Origin: Naumovozyma dairenensis CBS 421
Lineage: Eukaryota > Ascomycota > Saccharomycetes > Saccharomycetales > Saccharomycetaceae
Assembly: GCF_000227115.2 (NCBI RefSeq)
Contig: NC_016482.1
Location: 1,116,001-1,180,000 of the forward strand
Length of the DNA stretch: 64,000 nucleotides
Direction: 5' to 3'
The translations under genes and the position numbers were made by a program. Under the pieces are notes generated by a model. The model made no database searches, was not told the DNA's origin, and was given only the letters and a program-made list of their open reading frames with translations. Of this stretch, positions 1-9,811 are shown piece by piece; within the stretch, counting starts at the first letter, position 1; every line of letters starts with the position of its first letter.

Positions 1-100
1 TTGTGGTTCTACAACAATGTTCAGAGATCCGGGAAGCAGAGGGAGAAAAAGAAATGCATTCCAGTAAGGTAATCACCATTTATAGTATTATACAAACAAA

Positions 101-340
101 CTAGTGATTAATTGTTTCCTGATTTTCTCTTAGGCGAACCATAACATTATCTTCAGGACGTAAATCAGGAACTTGATATCCTTGCGTAACTTTTTGTCTT
201 ACTCTACTACCTACAGTAGCTAACACATTCTTATATTCATGTTGATTCTGATATTGTTCCTTCTGATTTTCTAAATTAATACCACCCATACTATGTTGTA
301 ACCCCTCGATATCTTGATAAATATTTTGATTAGAAGACAT
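101..340 (-). CDS. Small Hug-domain protein, DIF1/HUG1-like ribonucleotide reductase regulator
   Basis: 79-residue protein. Its middle (about residues 38-62) reads LATVGSRVRQKVTQGYQVP, which closely matches the Hug domain of S. cerevisiae Dif1 and, less closely, Hug1 (pattern RV-x3-V-x2-GY-x2-P). Hug-domain proteins bind the small ribonucleotide reductase subunits: Dif1 drives Rnr2/Rnr4 nuclear import and Hug1 restrains the enzyme after DNA damage. The C-terminal Sml1-type Rnr1-binding segment is not visible, so this is a Hug-only protein. It is followed upstream by a second Hug-domain gene (851-1087) and then, past one inserted gene, by NTE1, the place where HUG1 lies in S. cerevisiae. An X-box-like site lies about 260 bp upstream of the start. 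Assignment to the Hug family is fairly secure; whether it is the HUG1 or a DIF1-like paralogue is open. Confidence 0.7.
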   Translation of the reverse strand: MSSNQNIYQDIEGLQHSMGGINLENQKEQYQNQHEYKNVLATVGSRVRQKVTQGYQVPDLRPEDNVMVRLRENQETINH

Positions 341-587
341 TTTCCTTAATAGTTATTGGTTCGTGATTTGCTTTTTTTGTAGAAACTAATCTGTGTGCTT
401 GTATGGTAATGTTGTTTTTTGATGTCCTTAAATAACCAGTAAGACCCCCCACTTATATATACACGATTCTATATCAAATGAGTCTCTATCTTTTTTTAAG
501 CCTCTAGTTCAAGGGATTCTTCAACACCCTTTTAATATGGGAGTTCCGCATTTCCACTAAATGGAACGGTATCGGCCCCTTATAGCG

Positions 588-610
588 CGGGTAACAAGCG
601 CCATGGTAAG
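588..610. promoter_or_regulatory. Reb1 site and weak X-box upstream of the first Hug-domain gene
   Basis: CGGGTAA at 588-594 is a Reb1 general regulatory factor site. Overlapping the next bases, GCCATGGTAA at 600-609 resembles the core and right half of the Rfx1/Crt1 X-box palindrome (GTTGCCATGGCAAC), but the left outer half is degenerate. It lies about 260 bp upstream of the Hug-domain ORF on the minus strand. The Reb1 match is exact; the X-box reading is tentative. Confidence 0.45.
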
Positions 611-850
611 AAAACTAAGTGACACATTCTACTGAGGGAACATTAAAGAATATATGAAAATAAAATGAAGATATTAAAGAAAAAAGTGCATATTTTATTC
701 AATTTTGATTTGAAAATTTTAAATAGATATATAGAGATAAAAAAATAACTATAAATAAAGAAAAAAGTTTACATCTTAATCTTTTTTTTATTCAAAAGTT
801 TCATATCTGAATCCAAAGAATGGGTATGATTATTGTTTCACTTTTCCAAA

Positions 851-1087
851 TTAAAGAGTTGGAAAGGTTTCAACATTGGCCTTAACTGGTTCAATCTTTT
901 CCTTTGGTAATGAATAACCACCACCAATGGAGCTTCTTACTCTATCAGCTAAGTTGACAATGTAATTATTGAAGACTTGTTCATCCCCATATAGATCCTT
1001 TTGTTGTTCAATGGTCATATCATGTAATTTTTGTTCAGCTAGAGGAATAGTTTCAGTAGCGGTAGATGTAGAAGTAGAAGCTGGCAT
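851..1087 (-). CDS. HUG1: HUG1-like ribonucleotide reductase inhibitor, second tandem copy
   Basis: 78-residue protein with a Hug-like motif around residues 41-63: NLADRVRSSIGGGYSLPKEK. S. cerevisiae Hug1 has the same layout, RV-x2-S-x3-GY-x2-PK, at a similar distance from the C-terminus (68 residues in total). The family inhibits ribonucleotide reductase through the small subunit and is strongly induced by DNA damage through loss of Crt1/Rfx1 repression. An X-box-like palindrome lies 326 bp upstream of the start (1413-1426). It is in tandem with the other Hug-domain gene at 101-340, and the two proteins are similar only in the Hug segment. The N-terminal Ser/Thr-rich stretch is low complexity. 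Position next to NTE1 supports HUG1 orthology. Confidence 0.65.
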   Translation of the reverse strand: MPASTSTSTATETIPLAEQKLHDMTIEQQKDLYGDEQVFNNYIVNLADRVRSSIGGGYSLPKEKIEPVKANVETFPTL

Positions 1088-2494
1088 TTTTATTTTTTAT
1101 TTTGTTGAGTGTTGGCCTATTGAAAGTTTGGATACAATTAATTGATGTTCTTGTTTTTATGATAAATACTTAAAAATTAAAGAGAAAGTTCCAATTGGGG
1201 AAGAATAGTGCAAAGAATATTAGACGCTTTTATATGTCAAGAAAATATGAGATCAAAATTTCATTTGGGAATATTTTTCCATGAAATATTTTTTGTTGGA
1301 GCTCAGCTGTCTTGAAAGAATATTTTCCTCTACGCCTGAGGAACTATGGAAACCAAAAGTGTGTTATGCGGCACTTTGTTAGGGAGCCTGTTTTTCTGGT
1401 GCCTGGGTTCTCGTTGCCGTGGTGACGGAACGAGGAAGACTTTTTTATTCGCTTCACTAAATTCGGAAAAACAATACAATTCTCGATAAACTTTGTACGT
1501 ATATATGTGGCATGCTACGAAACTTCTCGGGTGGGTCTTGGATTCCAGTTTCATTGTTTACAAAACGCTACTTATGCGTGTTTACGTAATCGAAGAATAC
1601 TGATTTCACCATCTTGAAGTAGCTGATTCAGAGCATATAGAGGACTTATTCATAAAGCTACTTACATACGTACATCATACCTTGGGAATAAATCTGTTAC
1701 CCATATCAAACATGAATAAAATACCTTTACTGTTATTATGAATCGATAGATCATGTATGGTATCCATAATATATTCATATCGTATTCTGCCATAAAAAAA
1801 TGTGGGGAGTTTGGAATGTGTAAACGGCGTATAACACATATTGTCCGGTGCAAAAGACTGATAGATTCCTTTTTTCAATCTTTTTACATATGCCGAACCA
1901 GGTTGATAACTTGAAGAAAACATTTTACCACACCAATATATCGATTCTATTTTTTTATTATTTAACCCATTATGTTACATTATGTAGCATTATAAAGGTA
2001 GTTTTTTGAGTCAGTAAACAAAATTGATCATATATAGTGACGCTAAAATATAAAAGGCTGTGGGCGCCTTAAAATATTTACTATTGCTCTTTCGAGTGAA
2101 CAAAATTAAAATTAAGGTTACATCGAGTGCTCTAATAAAAGCAAATAATAATGGGATATTCTAGCAAAGCTATTACGGGCTTGTTTGCGCAAAAACCGTT
2201 GTGAAAACTAGTAACCCATTAAGATTATACGTTGTTCTCACTTAATCTTATCCAAATATTGATTATTCTCCGTCGAATTTTCAACGAGAAATAACTCGCG
2301 CACTCTGGGAAGAAAAATAGGAGATTTTGCCACCTCGATAGGAATAGCACCCCATACCAATTGATAATTGCAAAATTTTCTCAGAGAAGAAAAGAGAAGA
2401 CAAGACAGTACGTACTTACATATATATATTTATGTTCTATGTACTATTCCTTTTACTAAATACGTATATATAGGAAATCAAGAATCAAGCAAAA
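1088..2494. other. Intergenic: divergent promoter region of the HUG1-like gene and the PEBP gene
   Basis: 1.4 kb between two divergent genes. Apart from the X-box at 1413-1426, no RNA gene or convincing coding sequence is seen. A minus-strand ORF of 82 codons at 1675-1923 has no recognised family and is treated as chance. AT-rich, with a TATA-like run near 2420-2475 before the PEBP start. Confidence 0.5.
1413..1426. promoter_or_regulatory. X-box (Rfx1/Crt1 operator) upstream of the HUG1-like gene
   Basis: GTTGCCGTGGTGAC differs from the ideal X-box palindrome GTTGCCATGGCAAC at three positions, one of them an allowed pyrimidine change. It fits GTNRCC-N2-RGY at the key half-site bases. X-boxes upstream of RNR genes and HUG1 are bound by the Crt1/Rfx1 repressor, which is released by the Mec1-Rad53-Dun1 checkpoint. 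It lies 326 bp upstream of the HUG1-like start. Confidence 0.55.
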
Positions 2495-3085
2495 ATGGCC
2501 ACTATCCTTAAGGCATTGAAAGAGCAAGAAGTTATTCCAGACGTGATTAAGAATGAGCAATTCCAACCCGTCGGTGAGTTTGCCATCAAATACACTACCG
2601 AAGAATCAAAAGTTTTGAATGCTCAATTGGGTAGTTATCTTACTCCATTGGAAGCCAAGTCCAAGCCAACTACTATCAATGTTAAATTCTTTGATGAAAG
2701 CTTAGACTTGGAACACGACAGATTCACCTTCGTGATGACAGATCCTGATGCTCCTTCTAGAACTGATAAAACATACAGTGAATATTGTCATTACGTGGAA
2801 ACTGATATCGATTTGTCTAAGGCAGATGCGGAAGGCTGGAGACCAATCGGCAATGGTAAAGTCGTGTCTTCTTATATTGGTCCTGGCCCACCACCAAAGA
2901 CAGGCAAGCATAGATACGTCTTCTTGCTATACAAACAACCAAGAGACTTGACAAAATTCACTGAAGTTAAAGGTCAGTTTAACTGGGGATATGGTATCCC
3001 AGGTGTTGGTGCTAATAAATGGGCCAGCGAAAACAAGTTGGACTTGGTGGCTGCAGATTTTTTCTTCTCTGAAAACACCGATTAA
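2495..3085 (+). CDS. PEBP-family carboxypeptidase Y inhibitor homologue (TFS1/YLR179C-like)
   Basis: 196-residue phosphatidylethanolamine-binding protein. The two family signatures are present: MTDPDAPSRT at 81-90 and GPGPPPKTGKHRYVFLLYKQP-type at about 129-149 (ligand-pocket Asp-Pro-Asp and GxHRY motifs). The C-terminal NWGYGIPGVGANKWASEN segment is typical of S. cerevisiae Tfs1 and its paralogue YLR179C. Tfs1 inhibits vacuolar carboxypeptidase Y and binds the Ras GAP Ira2; YLR179C has no settled role. It lacks the longer N-terminus of Tfs1 and is closer in length to YLR179C (201), so either could be the orthologue. In S. cerevisiae these genes are on chromosome XII, whereas here the gene sits between HUG1 and NTE1, which suggests a transposed or duplicated copy. 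Confidence 0.9.
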   Translation: MATILKALKEQEVIPDVIKNEQFQPVGEFAIKYTTEESKVLNAQLGSYLTPLEAKSKPTTINVKFFDESLDLEHDRFTFVMTDPDAPSRTDKTYSEYCHYVETDIDLSKADAEGWRPIGNGKVVSSYIGPGPPPKTGKHRYVFLLYKQPRDLTKFTEVKGQFNWGYGIPGVGANKWASENKLDLVAADFFFSENTD

Positions 3086-3584
3086 TGAGTGTGTGTGTAA
3101 ATATACACGTTTATAGATCTAAACATGCTATTAATTAAAAACCATTTTCAGCTTCCACGTGAACTATGATATATATCATTCATAAATCTGACCTTTGTCG
3201 CACATGCTTTTTTTCTTGTTGAAGCTGTATATAATTTGCCACCCAAAGGCCCATCCAAAAAAGACGGTTATATCTTTAGTTAGCCGCCCAGCCCTCTCTC
3301 CTCCCATAATCCGTCCGCGAAAGAAAAATACATGTAGAAACTTTGGGTTGCAAGCTACTTTCCATCGTTTTCTAGAAAGGCTACAACTTCATCTCAAAGG
3401 GAAGAGACTCCTAAAATGGTTATATTTTCAGGTAACTCAACCCTCTAACGTATGAAGGAAGAACATATCTAAACTCTACTTTGAAAAAGGTCATCACAAA
3501 AGTCAAAAGGCTAACTACATATTTACTCAGAAAAGCTGGTTTCCATTTTTCTTTAAACCTTATTCTTTTTAGTGAGACCACATT
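3086..3584. other. Intergenic: NTE1 promoter region
   Basis: About 500 bp between two co-directional genes. A CACGTG E-box is at 3156-3161, a possible Cbf1 or Ino2/4-type site. A forward ORF of 86 codons (3195-3455) has no recognised similarity and is not called. Nothing else is apparent. Confidence 0.45.
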
Positions 3585-6500
3585 ATGAACATAACGCAAG
3601 ACAAATCAACTCCATCCTCATCTTCATCAGCTTCTCCAATATCGACATCACAAGAAAGAAAAGGCTTACCTGAGCAATTAATTCAAGCAAAGCATGACTG
3701 GTTTTTATCCAGTATTGGGAATTTCACATGGGTAATCATATATTTCTGTACAGGCTCAACGATGTTTGTCTTAAAGGGTATATCATACATTTTAACTCTT
3801 TTCCTTTTACAAATTCCAGGTAAAATCATTCATTCAGCAAATAAGATGCGGTTTACTATTTCATTCACTGTTATCTTAACAGTCATAGCAATCTTAATCT
3901 ATATCACATACTGTATTGTAAAGGCAAGGGTATTATCACAGTATAAAAAATTAACACCTGACGAAGATAGTCTCCTTATGAATCAAAACATTGGTGCAGG
4001 TACGAATAGAGAAGCAGGTTCGACACCTCTTAATCGATCGGAAAATATGAAAAATCGTAATTCAAATAATATCAATGATGATACTTTCTTATCATCTTAC
4101 TTGGACCAATTTTTAAGCGCTATAAAAATTTTTGGGTATTTGGAAAAACCTGTTTTCCATGCATTAACTAAGAATATGAAAACTCAAAAACTAGATGAAG
4201 GTGAAATCTTATTATTAGATAATTCTATCGGATTTGCAATAGTTGTAGAGGGGACTTTGCAAGTTTTCCATGAAGTAGAACAAACTGCTGATGAAATAGT
4301 TAGAAATGAAGCTAGAGATGACATTACGGAACATGAATCAGTTTTACGAGTAGAAGCACTCACTAATAATGATAATGAGGATCTTACTACTTATAATAGT
4401 GGCATCTCAGATTCAGACTCGGATTCAGACTTTGATTCGGACGATGAATCGTCAGGTTACATTCGGTTGAAAAACGGATTAGGTAAATTTCAATTATTAA
4501 ATACAGTTAAACCAGGTAATCCAATATCTTCCTTAGTAAATATTCTGAACTTGTTTACATCTGCAAACCCTAATGCATCGCCTTATAATATAAATGGCTC
4601 AAGGTCCGATAGTAATGATAGAGGGAACTCAAACAACATTGACATGCAATTACAATTTGGTAAATTCACTTTAAATAGTGACAACGCGACTTCTAGCTGT
4701 CCAACACCATCTATGGATACAACGCCTCCCCTTCAATCTTCTGAACATATTCCAGCTCTATTATCACCATATTCTATCCCAAAGGTCGTTGCCCGTGCTA
4801 GTACAGACTGTACCATTGCAATAATTCCACCTCAGGCGTTTGCTAGATTGACTGCTAAATATCCTAGATCTGCTTCACATATGATTCAAATGATTTTAGC
4901 CAAATTATACAACGTGACCTTTCAAACAGCACATAATTATTTGGGTTTGACTCGTGAAATTATGGATATTGAACTATCCTTGAATCGTTCAGTCAAATAT
5001 GAACTTCCTTATTATTTAAAAGAAACCGTCATTAGAAAATCCAAGGCTTCTAATTCGGAAATTAAACATAATGATAGTAATCGCCATGCAAGAAAATCAA
5101 GTTTTGAATCCAGTAAACCAAGATTAGATTCTAAGACTACATCGTTATCCAACGATAACCTTCAAGCACCCATCCCAGCAAAACCGAGCCGGAACTCTAT
5201 GGTAATCGGTTCGAGACATGTTGTTCTAGATTCAAGAGATCACTTAAACCCAGGTGACTTGTTATCAAATGTACCACTATCTAGAAAAGAATACAATGAT
5301 GACACTCCAGCAAGAGATTCAAAGTCGCCAAATCAATGGACGTCAAAGGCAAACGCCTCACACGATCATATAGATACGAAAAAACATTTAAAATCATACG
5401 ACCGTCCTAAGCTCAAAAAAAATTATCAAAATGGATCTTCCGCAAGTTTCATTAAGACATTGAAAACAAAGCATGGAATGAATGAGGACATAAAGACAAG
5501 ATCATTTTCAGCAGCTCAGGAGGAAACAGAAGACTCTTCTGTTCGGATGGCTGTTACTGAAGCATTTTTTGCTTTTATGGGAGTTAGCCAATCTAATATG
5601 TCAGCCGCGAACCCAGAGACTTCCTTCACTGACAGTAACACTAACCTAGGCAGGAGTGTCCACCGCTCATCCGAAATTTCATTGGATCCTTCCATAGGAT
5701 CCTCTGTGACACATCAAACAACACTACGAATCTTGCCAAGTGAATACACTATCACTTCAAGAAGACAAATGAAACGTAACAAGAAAAAGAAACCATATAA
5801 AGAAGAAATTTCATCTAATTTAGATTTCGACTCTGCTAAAAATGAATTTGCTCAAGGACTTCAATTGAAGTTTTTCAAACAAGGATCCAATATTGTTGAA
5901 GCAAACTCCGATGGGAAAGGTATGTTTTACGTTATTTCTGGTAAAATATCAGTCTCAACATCCAGCGATAGCGATGATCATCCAACCAATAAGAAAAATC
6001 ATAAAATAGAACATACACTCTTCTCGATAGGAAGTGGTGGTATCGCTGGTTATCTTTCTGGGATTGTAGGTTATAAATCCTTTGTTAATTTAAAAGCACA
6101 AACAGATGTATACGTTGGGTTTTTACCAAATAAAGTAATTGAACGATTATGCGACAAATACTTCTTGATATATCTACGTATCGCTGAGACTTTGAGCGGT
6201 TTACTCTCTTCAAGAATGTTGAAACTAGATCATGCTTTAGAATGGGTTCATCTTTCTGCATCAGAGACATTATTTTCGCAAGACGATCCCGCAAATGGTA
6301 TATATGTAGTTTTGAACGGTAGATTAAGACAATTGCAAGAAAGGAAGAGAAATACAACAAATGATGTGAATGAAGCAATTACTCATCATGACAGCAAGAA
6401 AGATAAGATGAAGAATTCTACAACATATCCAGTGGTTGTGGGAGAATTAGCACAAGGCGAAAGTTTTGGAGAAGTTGAAGTGTTGACAGCTATGAACAGA

Positions 6501-8414
6501 TTCACAACAATTGTAGCTGTAAGAGATTCAGAGTTAGCCCGTATTCCAAGAACACTATTTGAATCCATCGCGATGGAACATCCATCAATTATGATTCGTG
6601 TTTCACGATTGGTCGCGAAAAAAATTATGGGGAATAACTATACTCAAAATAATGAAGATAATAATCTTGCTATCCCATTAACGAAATCATTGAACTCTTT
6701 GAATTCCCATTATCAAACCCAGAATCATTCTTCTGGTAAAATAACTTTCAGAACTATTACAATATTGCCAATTAGAGAAGGACTACCAGTAGAAAATTTC
6801 GCAATGAAGTTAGTACAAGCTTTCAAGCAAGTAGGACGTAATACAATAGGGTTAAATCAGCGTACGACACTTACCCATTTGGGACGCCATGCGTTTGATA
6901 GATTAGCCAAATTGAAACAAAGTGGTTATTTTGCCGAGTTGGAAGAGATGTATCAAACGGTCGTTTACATTGCCGATACACCGAGTAAATCGAGCTGGAC
7001 GCAAACGTGTATTGCTCAAGGTGATTGTATTCTCTTATTAGCAGATGCTACATCATTACCAGATATTGGTGAATATGAGAATCTATTATTGAAATCAAAG
7101 ACAACGGCAAGAACAGAATTGATTTTGTTGCACCCTGAAAGATACGTAGAACCTGGCTTGACACAAAAATGGCTACGATACAGACCATGGGTTCATTCAC
7201 ATCATCACATTCAATTAGTCGTTAATCCTTTGGAGGGTATCTCTGCAAATAAGATCCATGGTTTTAACGGAGGTGCCTTGGCATTAGTAGATAAATTTAT
7301 TCAGACTGATTTCAGCAAAAAAACACAACAAAATATTTCCAAATTATTGCCTGATTCACTTAAAACTACTGTCGAAAATTTTTCTTCTAGATTCATGAAG
7401 AAAAGGAATGCCCAATTTTATACACCCACAAATCCGCACAAAAATGATTTTTTAAGACTTGCTAGAATTCTTTCAGGACAAGCTATCGGTTTGGTACTTG
7501 GTGGTGGTGGTGCGAGAGGTTTGAGCCATTTAGGAGTCATACAAGCTATAGAGGAACAAGGTATTCCTATTGACATGATAGGTGGTACCTCCATCGGTTC
7601 ATTCGTCGGAGGTTTATATGCCAAGGATTATGATTTGGTCCCCATCTATGGGCGGGTTAAGAAGTTTGCAGGTAGAATTTCTTCCCTATGGAGAACATTA
7701 TTGGACTTAACATGGCCAGTAACATCATACACAACTGGGCATGAATTTAATCGTGGTATATGGAAGACATTTGGTGACACGAGAATTGAAGATTTCTGGA
7801 TCCAGTATTATTGCAACTCGACGAATATCACCAATTCAGTACAAGAAATACATTCTTTTGGTTATGCGTGGCGTTATATTAGAGCATCTATGTCTCTTGC
7901 AGGTTTACTTCCGCCTTTGGAAGAGCATGGATCTATGCTATTGGACGGTGGTTATCTGGATAATTTACCTGTTTTAGAAATGAAAGCCCGTGGCTGCGAT
8001 ACTATTTTTGCTGTTGATGTTGGTTCAGTAGACGATAGAACCCCAATGAAATATGGTGATTCTTTAAATGGGTTTTGGATTGTATTCAATAGATGGAACC
8101 CATTTTCTTCTCACCCTAACGTTCCGAATATGGCAGAGATCCAAGTCCGTCTAGGTTATGTAGCGTCTGTTAACGCATTAGAGAAGGCAAAAAATACGGC
8201 TGGAGTACTATATATTAGACCACCTATTGAAAATTATGCAACATTGGATTTTGGTAAATTTGAGGAGATATATGCTGTTGGTGTTGATTACGGTAGGATC
8301 TTTTTCCAAGAGTTAGAAAGTGAAGGTAAAATGCCATTTCTACCAGGTTGTCAAGCACAGGTTGTTGCTTCAGAAGTGCCAGAATTTTTATTACATAGAA
8401 GACACAGTATTTAA
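3585..8414 (+). CDS. NTE1: Lysophospholipase/phospholipase B NTE1
   Basis: 1609 residues (S. cerevisiae Nte1 is 1679). It deacylates phosphatidylcholine to glycerophosphocholine at the ER and lipid droplets. The N-terminus has hydrophobic membrane segments at about residues 43-75 and 88-112. Three cyclic-nucleotide-binding-like domains follow, separated by long Asn/Ser/Asp-rich linkers (about 190-460, 760-880 and 890-1020). The patatin-like catalytic domain begins near residue 1300 with the oxyanion-hole glycine motif GGGGARG. The nucleophile Ser1336 lies in GTSIG, and the catalytic Asp1454 lies in DGGYLDNLPV. All key residues are intact. It is convergent with OGG1, with an 88-bp gap, exactly as in S. 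cerevisiae (YML059C/YML060W). Confidence 0.97.
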   Translation: MNITQDKSTPSSSSSASPISTSQERKGLPEQLIQAKHDWFLSSIGNFTWVIIYFCTGSTMFVLKGISYILTLFLLQIPGKIIHSANKMRFTISFTVILTVIAILIYITYCIVKARVLSQYKKLTPDEDSLLMNQNIGAGTNREAGSTPLNRSENMKNRNSNNINDDTFLSSYLDQFLSAIKIFGYLEKPVFHALTKNMKTQKLDEGEILLLDNSIGFAIVVEGTLQVFHEVEQTADEIVRNEARDDITEHESVLRVEALTNNDNEDLTTYNSGISDSDSDSDFDSDDESSGYIRLKNGLGKFQLLNTVKPGNPISSLVNILNLFTSANPNASPYNINGSRSDSNDRGNSNNIDMQLQFGKFTLNSDNATSSCPTPSMDTTPPLQSSEHIPALLSPYSIPKVVARASTDCTIAIIPPQAFARLTAKYPRSASHMIQMILAKLYNVTFQTAHNYLGLTREIMDIELSLNRSVKYELPYYLKETVIRKSKASNSEIKHNDSNRHARKSSFESSKPRLDSKTTSLSNDNLQAPIPAKPSRNSMVIGSRHVVLDSRDHLNPGDLLSNVPLSRKEYNDDTPARDSKSPNQWTSKANASHDHIDTKKHLKSYDRPKLKKNYQNGSSASFIKTLKTKHGMNEDIKTRSFSAAQEETEDSSVRMAVTEAFFAFMGVSQSNMSAANPETSFTDSNTNLGRSVHRSSEISLDPSIGSSVTHQTTLRILPSEYTITSRRQMKRNKKKKPYKEEISSNLDFDSAKNEFAQGLQLKFFKQGSNIVEANSDGKGMFYVISGKISVSTSSDSDDHPTNKKNHKIEHTLFSIGSGGIAGYLSGIVGYKSFVNLKAQTDVYVGFLPNKVIERLCDKYFLIYLRIAETLSGLLSSRMLKLDHALEWVHLSASETLFSQDDPANGIYVVLNGRLRQLQERKRNTTNDVNEAITHHDSKKDKMKNSTTYPVVVGELAQGESFGEVEVLTAMNRFTTIVAVRDSELARIPRTLFESIAMEHPSIMIRVSRLVAKKIMGNNYTQNNEDNNLAIPLTKSLNSLNSHYQTQNHSSGKITFRTITILPIREGLPVENFAMKLVQAFKQVGRNTIGLNQRTTLTHLGRHAFDRLAKLKQSGYFAELEEMYQTVVYIADTPSKSSWTQTCIAQGDCILLLADATSLPDIGEYENLLLKSKTTARTELILLHPERYVEPGLTQKWLRYRPWVHSHHHIQLVVNPLEGISANKIHGFNGGALALVDKFIQTDFSKKTQQNISKLLPDSLKTTVENFSSRFMKKRNAQFYTPTNPHKNDFLRLARILSGQAIGLVLGGGGARGLSHLGVIQAIEEQGIPIDMIGGTSIGSFVGGLYAKDYDLVPIYGRVKKFAGRISSLWRTLLDLTWPVTSYTTGHEFNRGIWKTFGDTRIEDFWIQYYCNSTNITNSVQEIHSFGYAWRYIRASMSLAGLLPPLEEHGSMLLDGGYLDNLPVLEMKARGCDTIFAVDVGSVDDRTPMKYGDSLNGFWIVFNRWNPFSSHPNVPNMAEIQVRLGYVASVNALEKAKNTAGVLYIRPPIENYATLDFGKFEEIYAVGVDYGRIFFQELESEGKMPFLPGCQAQVVASEVPEFLLHRRHSI

Positions 8415-8502
8415 TTCCATTGCGTATAAAAGATAATCTAAAAGTAATATAACTCGAATATAGTCTATAGGATAAATATATTGACGGTCTCTATATAATA
8501 TA

Positions 8503-9633
8503 TTATATTTGTTCTCTTTTTATATTTTTCCTATGTTTATTACTGACACGATCAAAAGTAGTCCTTGTAGCAGTTTCTTCTTTAATATCGATATCTACTT
8601 GTACGATAGCTCTTTTCTTAATTTCGCCTGAACTAGTTGCACCACTTACTTTACCAACCTCTTTTGAGAACAGCACACCTTGAGCCCAGCCAGCGTAAAG
8701 TCCCCATTTATTATATAACTCCAACCTTATATGATCTAATTCCAGATTGATTTTCTTCCTCGTTATTGGAAGATCTGCATAGAGTTTTTTGAGGGTCGAT
8801 ATATTTTTATTATTAGCTATTATCTGATAATCTCTTTTCGCAATTCTGCTGACATGAACATCTACGGGGACGACGTCATCCATGCCCAGGCCCATTAGGC
8901 AAACGCAATCTGCCACTTTGGGTCCTACTCCTGTGTAGCCCATCAAATGTTCCCTCATTTCAATATAACTGAAGGATGATTGTAGTTTTCTGAATAGAGC
9001 TGTATCATTTTCGTAATTCCCATCCGCTCGCACTTTTGATACCTTTTTAGCAGTTTCAATTATGTATTTTGCTCTGTAGCCAAATCCTAAATCTCGCAAA
9101 GCAGTTTCTGTAGCTCTTTCTGCTATGACATCACTACTTGGGAAAGAAAAGAACTTCTGACCGTCGAAGACGCCAACTTCTTCTCCGTAATTAGTACATA
9201 AACTATGGCACATTTTGGTTATCCGTGCAATATTGTTATTTGAGGAACATATGAATGATATCAGGGTTTCCCAGGGCTCCTGCGCTAAAATTCTCACACC
9301 ATGAGCTGAAATAGTCTTGAAACGATGATCCTTCGGTATCCATTCATTTAAAAGAAGGTTATTCAATGAAACATCCAATCTAAAGTATCGTTCTAGATGC
9401 GACCTCAAATGCTCCGGATCGAGAGATAAGTCAGGGGAAGTGAATTCAATGAGATCATCGGCAGGTTGACTGAGAACAACGATAAAATATTTATTTGATT
9501 CTGTAACTTTCATAGTAGTAGTATAATGGTTTTCTTTCTCGTTGAAAACCCAGCGGAATGCTTGACCCGCCTGTAAAACATTTGTCAAAGATAATTCATC
9601 TTTATTGACCTTTATTTGGTGGAATTTTAACAT
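8503..9633 (-). CDS. OGG1: 8-oxoguanine DNA glycosylase/AP lyase OGG1
   Basis: 376 residues, identical in length to the S. cerevisiae protein. A bifunctional glycosylase of base-excision repair, it removes 8-oxoguanine opposite cytosine in nucleus and mitochondria. The helix-hairpin-helix-GPD motif is at about 228-260: LMGYTGVGPKVADCVCL supplies the Schiff-base Lys239, and VPVDVHVSR supplies the catalytic Asp258 (Lys241/Asp260 in S. cerevisiae). The N-terminal OGG domain has the conserved GQAFRW at about 23-28. The C-terminal 50 residues are charged and poorly conserved. It is divergent from PIF1 across about 450 bp that contains an MCB-type site. Confidence 0.97.
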   Translation of the reverse strand: MLKFHQIKVNKDELSLTNVLQAGQAFRWVFNEKENHYTTTMKVTESNKYFIVVLSQPADDLIEFTSPDLSLDPEHLRSHLERYFRLDVSLNNLLLNEWIPKDHRFKTISAHGVRILAQEPWETLISFICSSNNNIARITKMCHSLCTNYGEEVGVFDGQKFFSFPSSDVIAERATETALRDLGFGYRAKYIIETAKKVSKVRADGNYENDTALFRKLQSSFSYIEMREHLMGYTGVGPKVADCVCLMGLGMDDVVPVDVHVSRIAKRDYQIIANNKNISTLKKLYADLPITRKKINLELDHIRLELYNKWGLYAGWAQGVLFSKEVGKVSGATSSGEIKKRAIVQVDIDIKEETATRTTFDRVSNKHRKNIKREQI

Positions 9634-9805
9634 GATCTATTCTCCAAAGTTCTATGTTATCCTCCGTAATGAAATACTGTTGGTCCTCACTGCAATAACA
9701 GGTAAGTTTAATTTCGATGGACCATATTAGTATTTAAACTACAAAATCTGGAAATTCTTTGAATTCTTTGGCGTTTTTTTTCTTTATTATTATTCTAAAA
9801 AGTTT

Positions 9806-9811
9806 ACGCGT
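9806..9811. promoter_or_regulatory. MCB element (ACGCGT) between OGG1 and PIF1
   Basis: ACGCGT, the core Mlu I cell-cycle box bound by MBF for G1/S transcription, lies in the divergent OGG1-PIF1 promoter (9634-10080). It is an exact core match. It is a six-base motif and could occur by chance, but it is CG-rich in an AT-rich spacer and both neighbours act in DNA maintenance. Poly-T and poly-A tracts nearby are typical nucleosome-depleted promoter elements. Confidence 0.4.

Noticed and set aside
1675..1923. Minus-strand ORF of 82 codons between the HUG1-like and PEBP genes
   Set aside because: No recognised family, overlaps another minus-strand ORF in a different frame and lies in a long promoter region; cannot be supported as a gene.
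3195..3455. 86-codon forward ORF upstream of NTE1
   Set aside because: No recognised similarity, and it sits in the expected NTE1 promoter.
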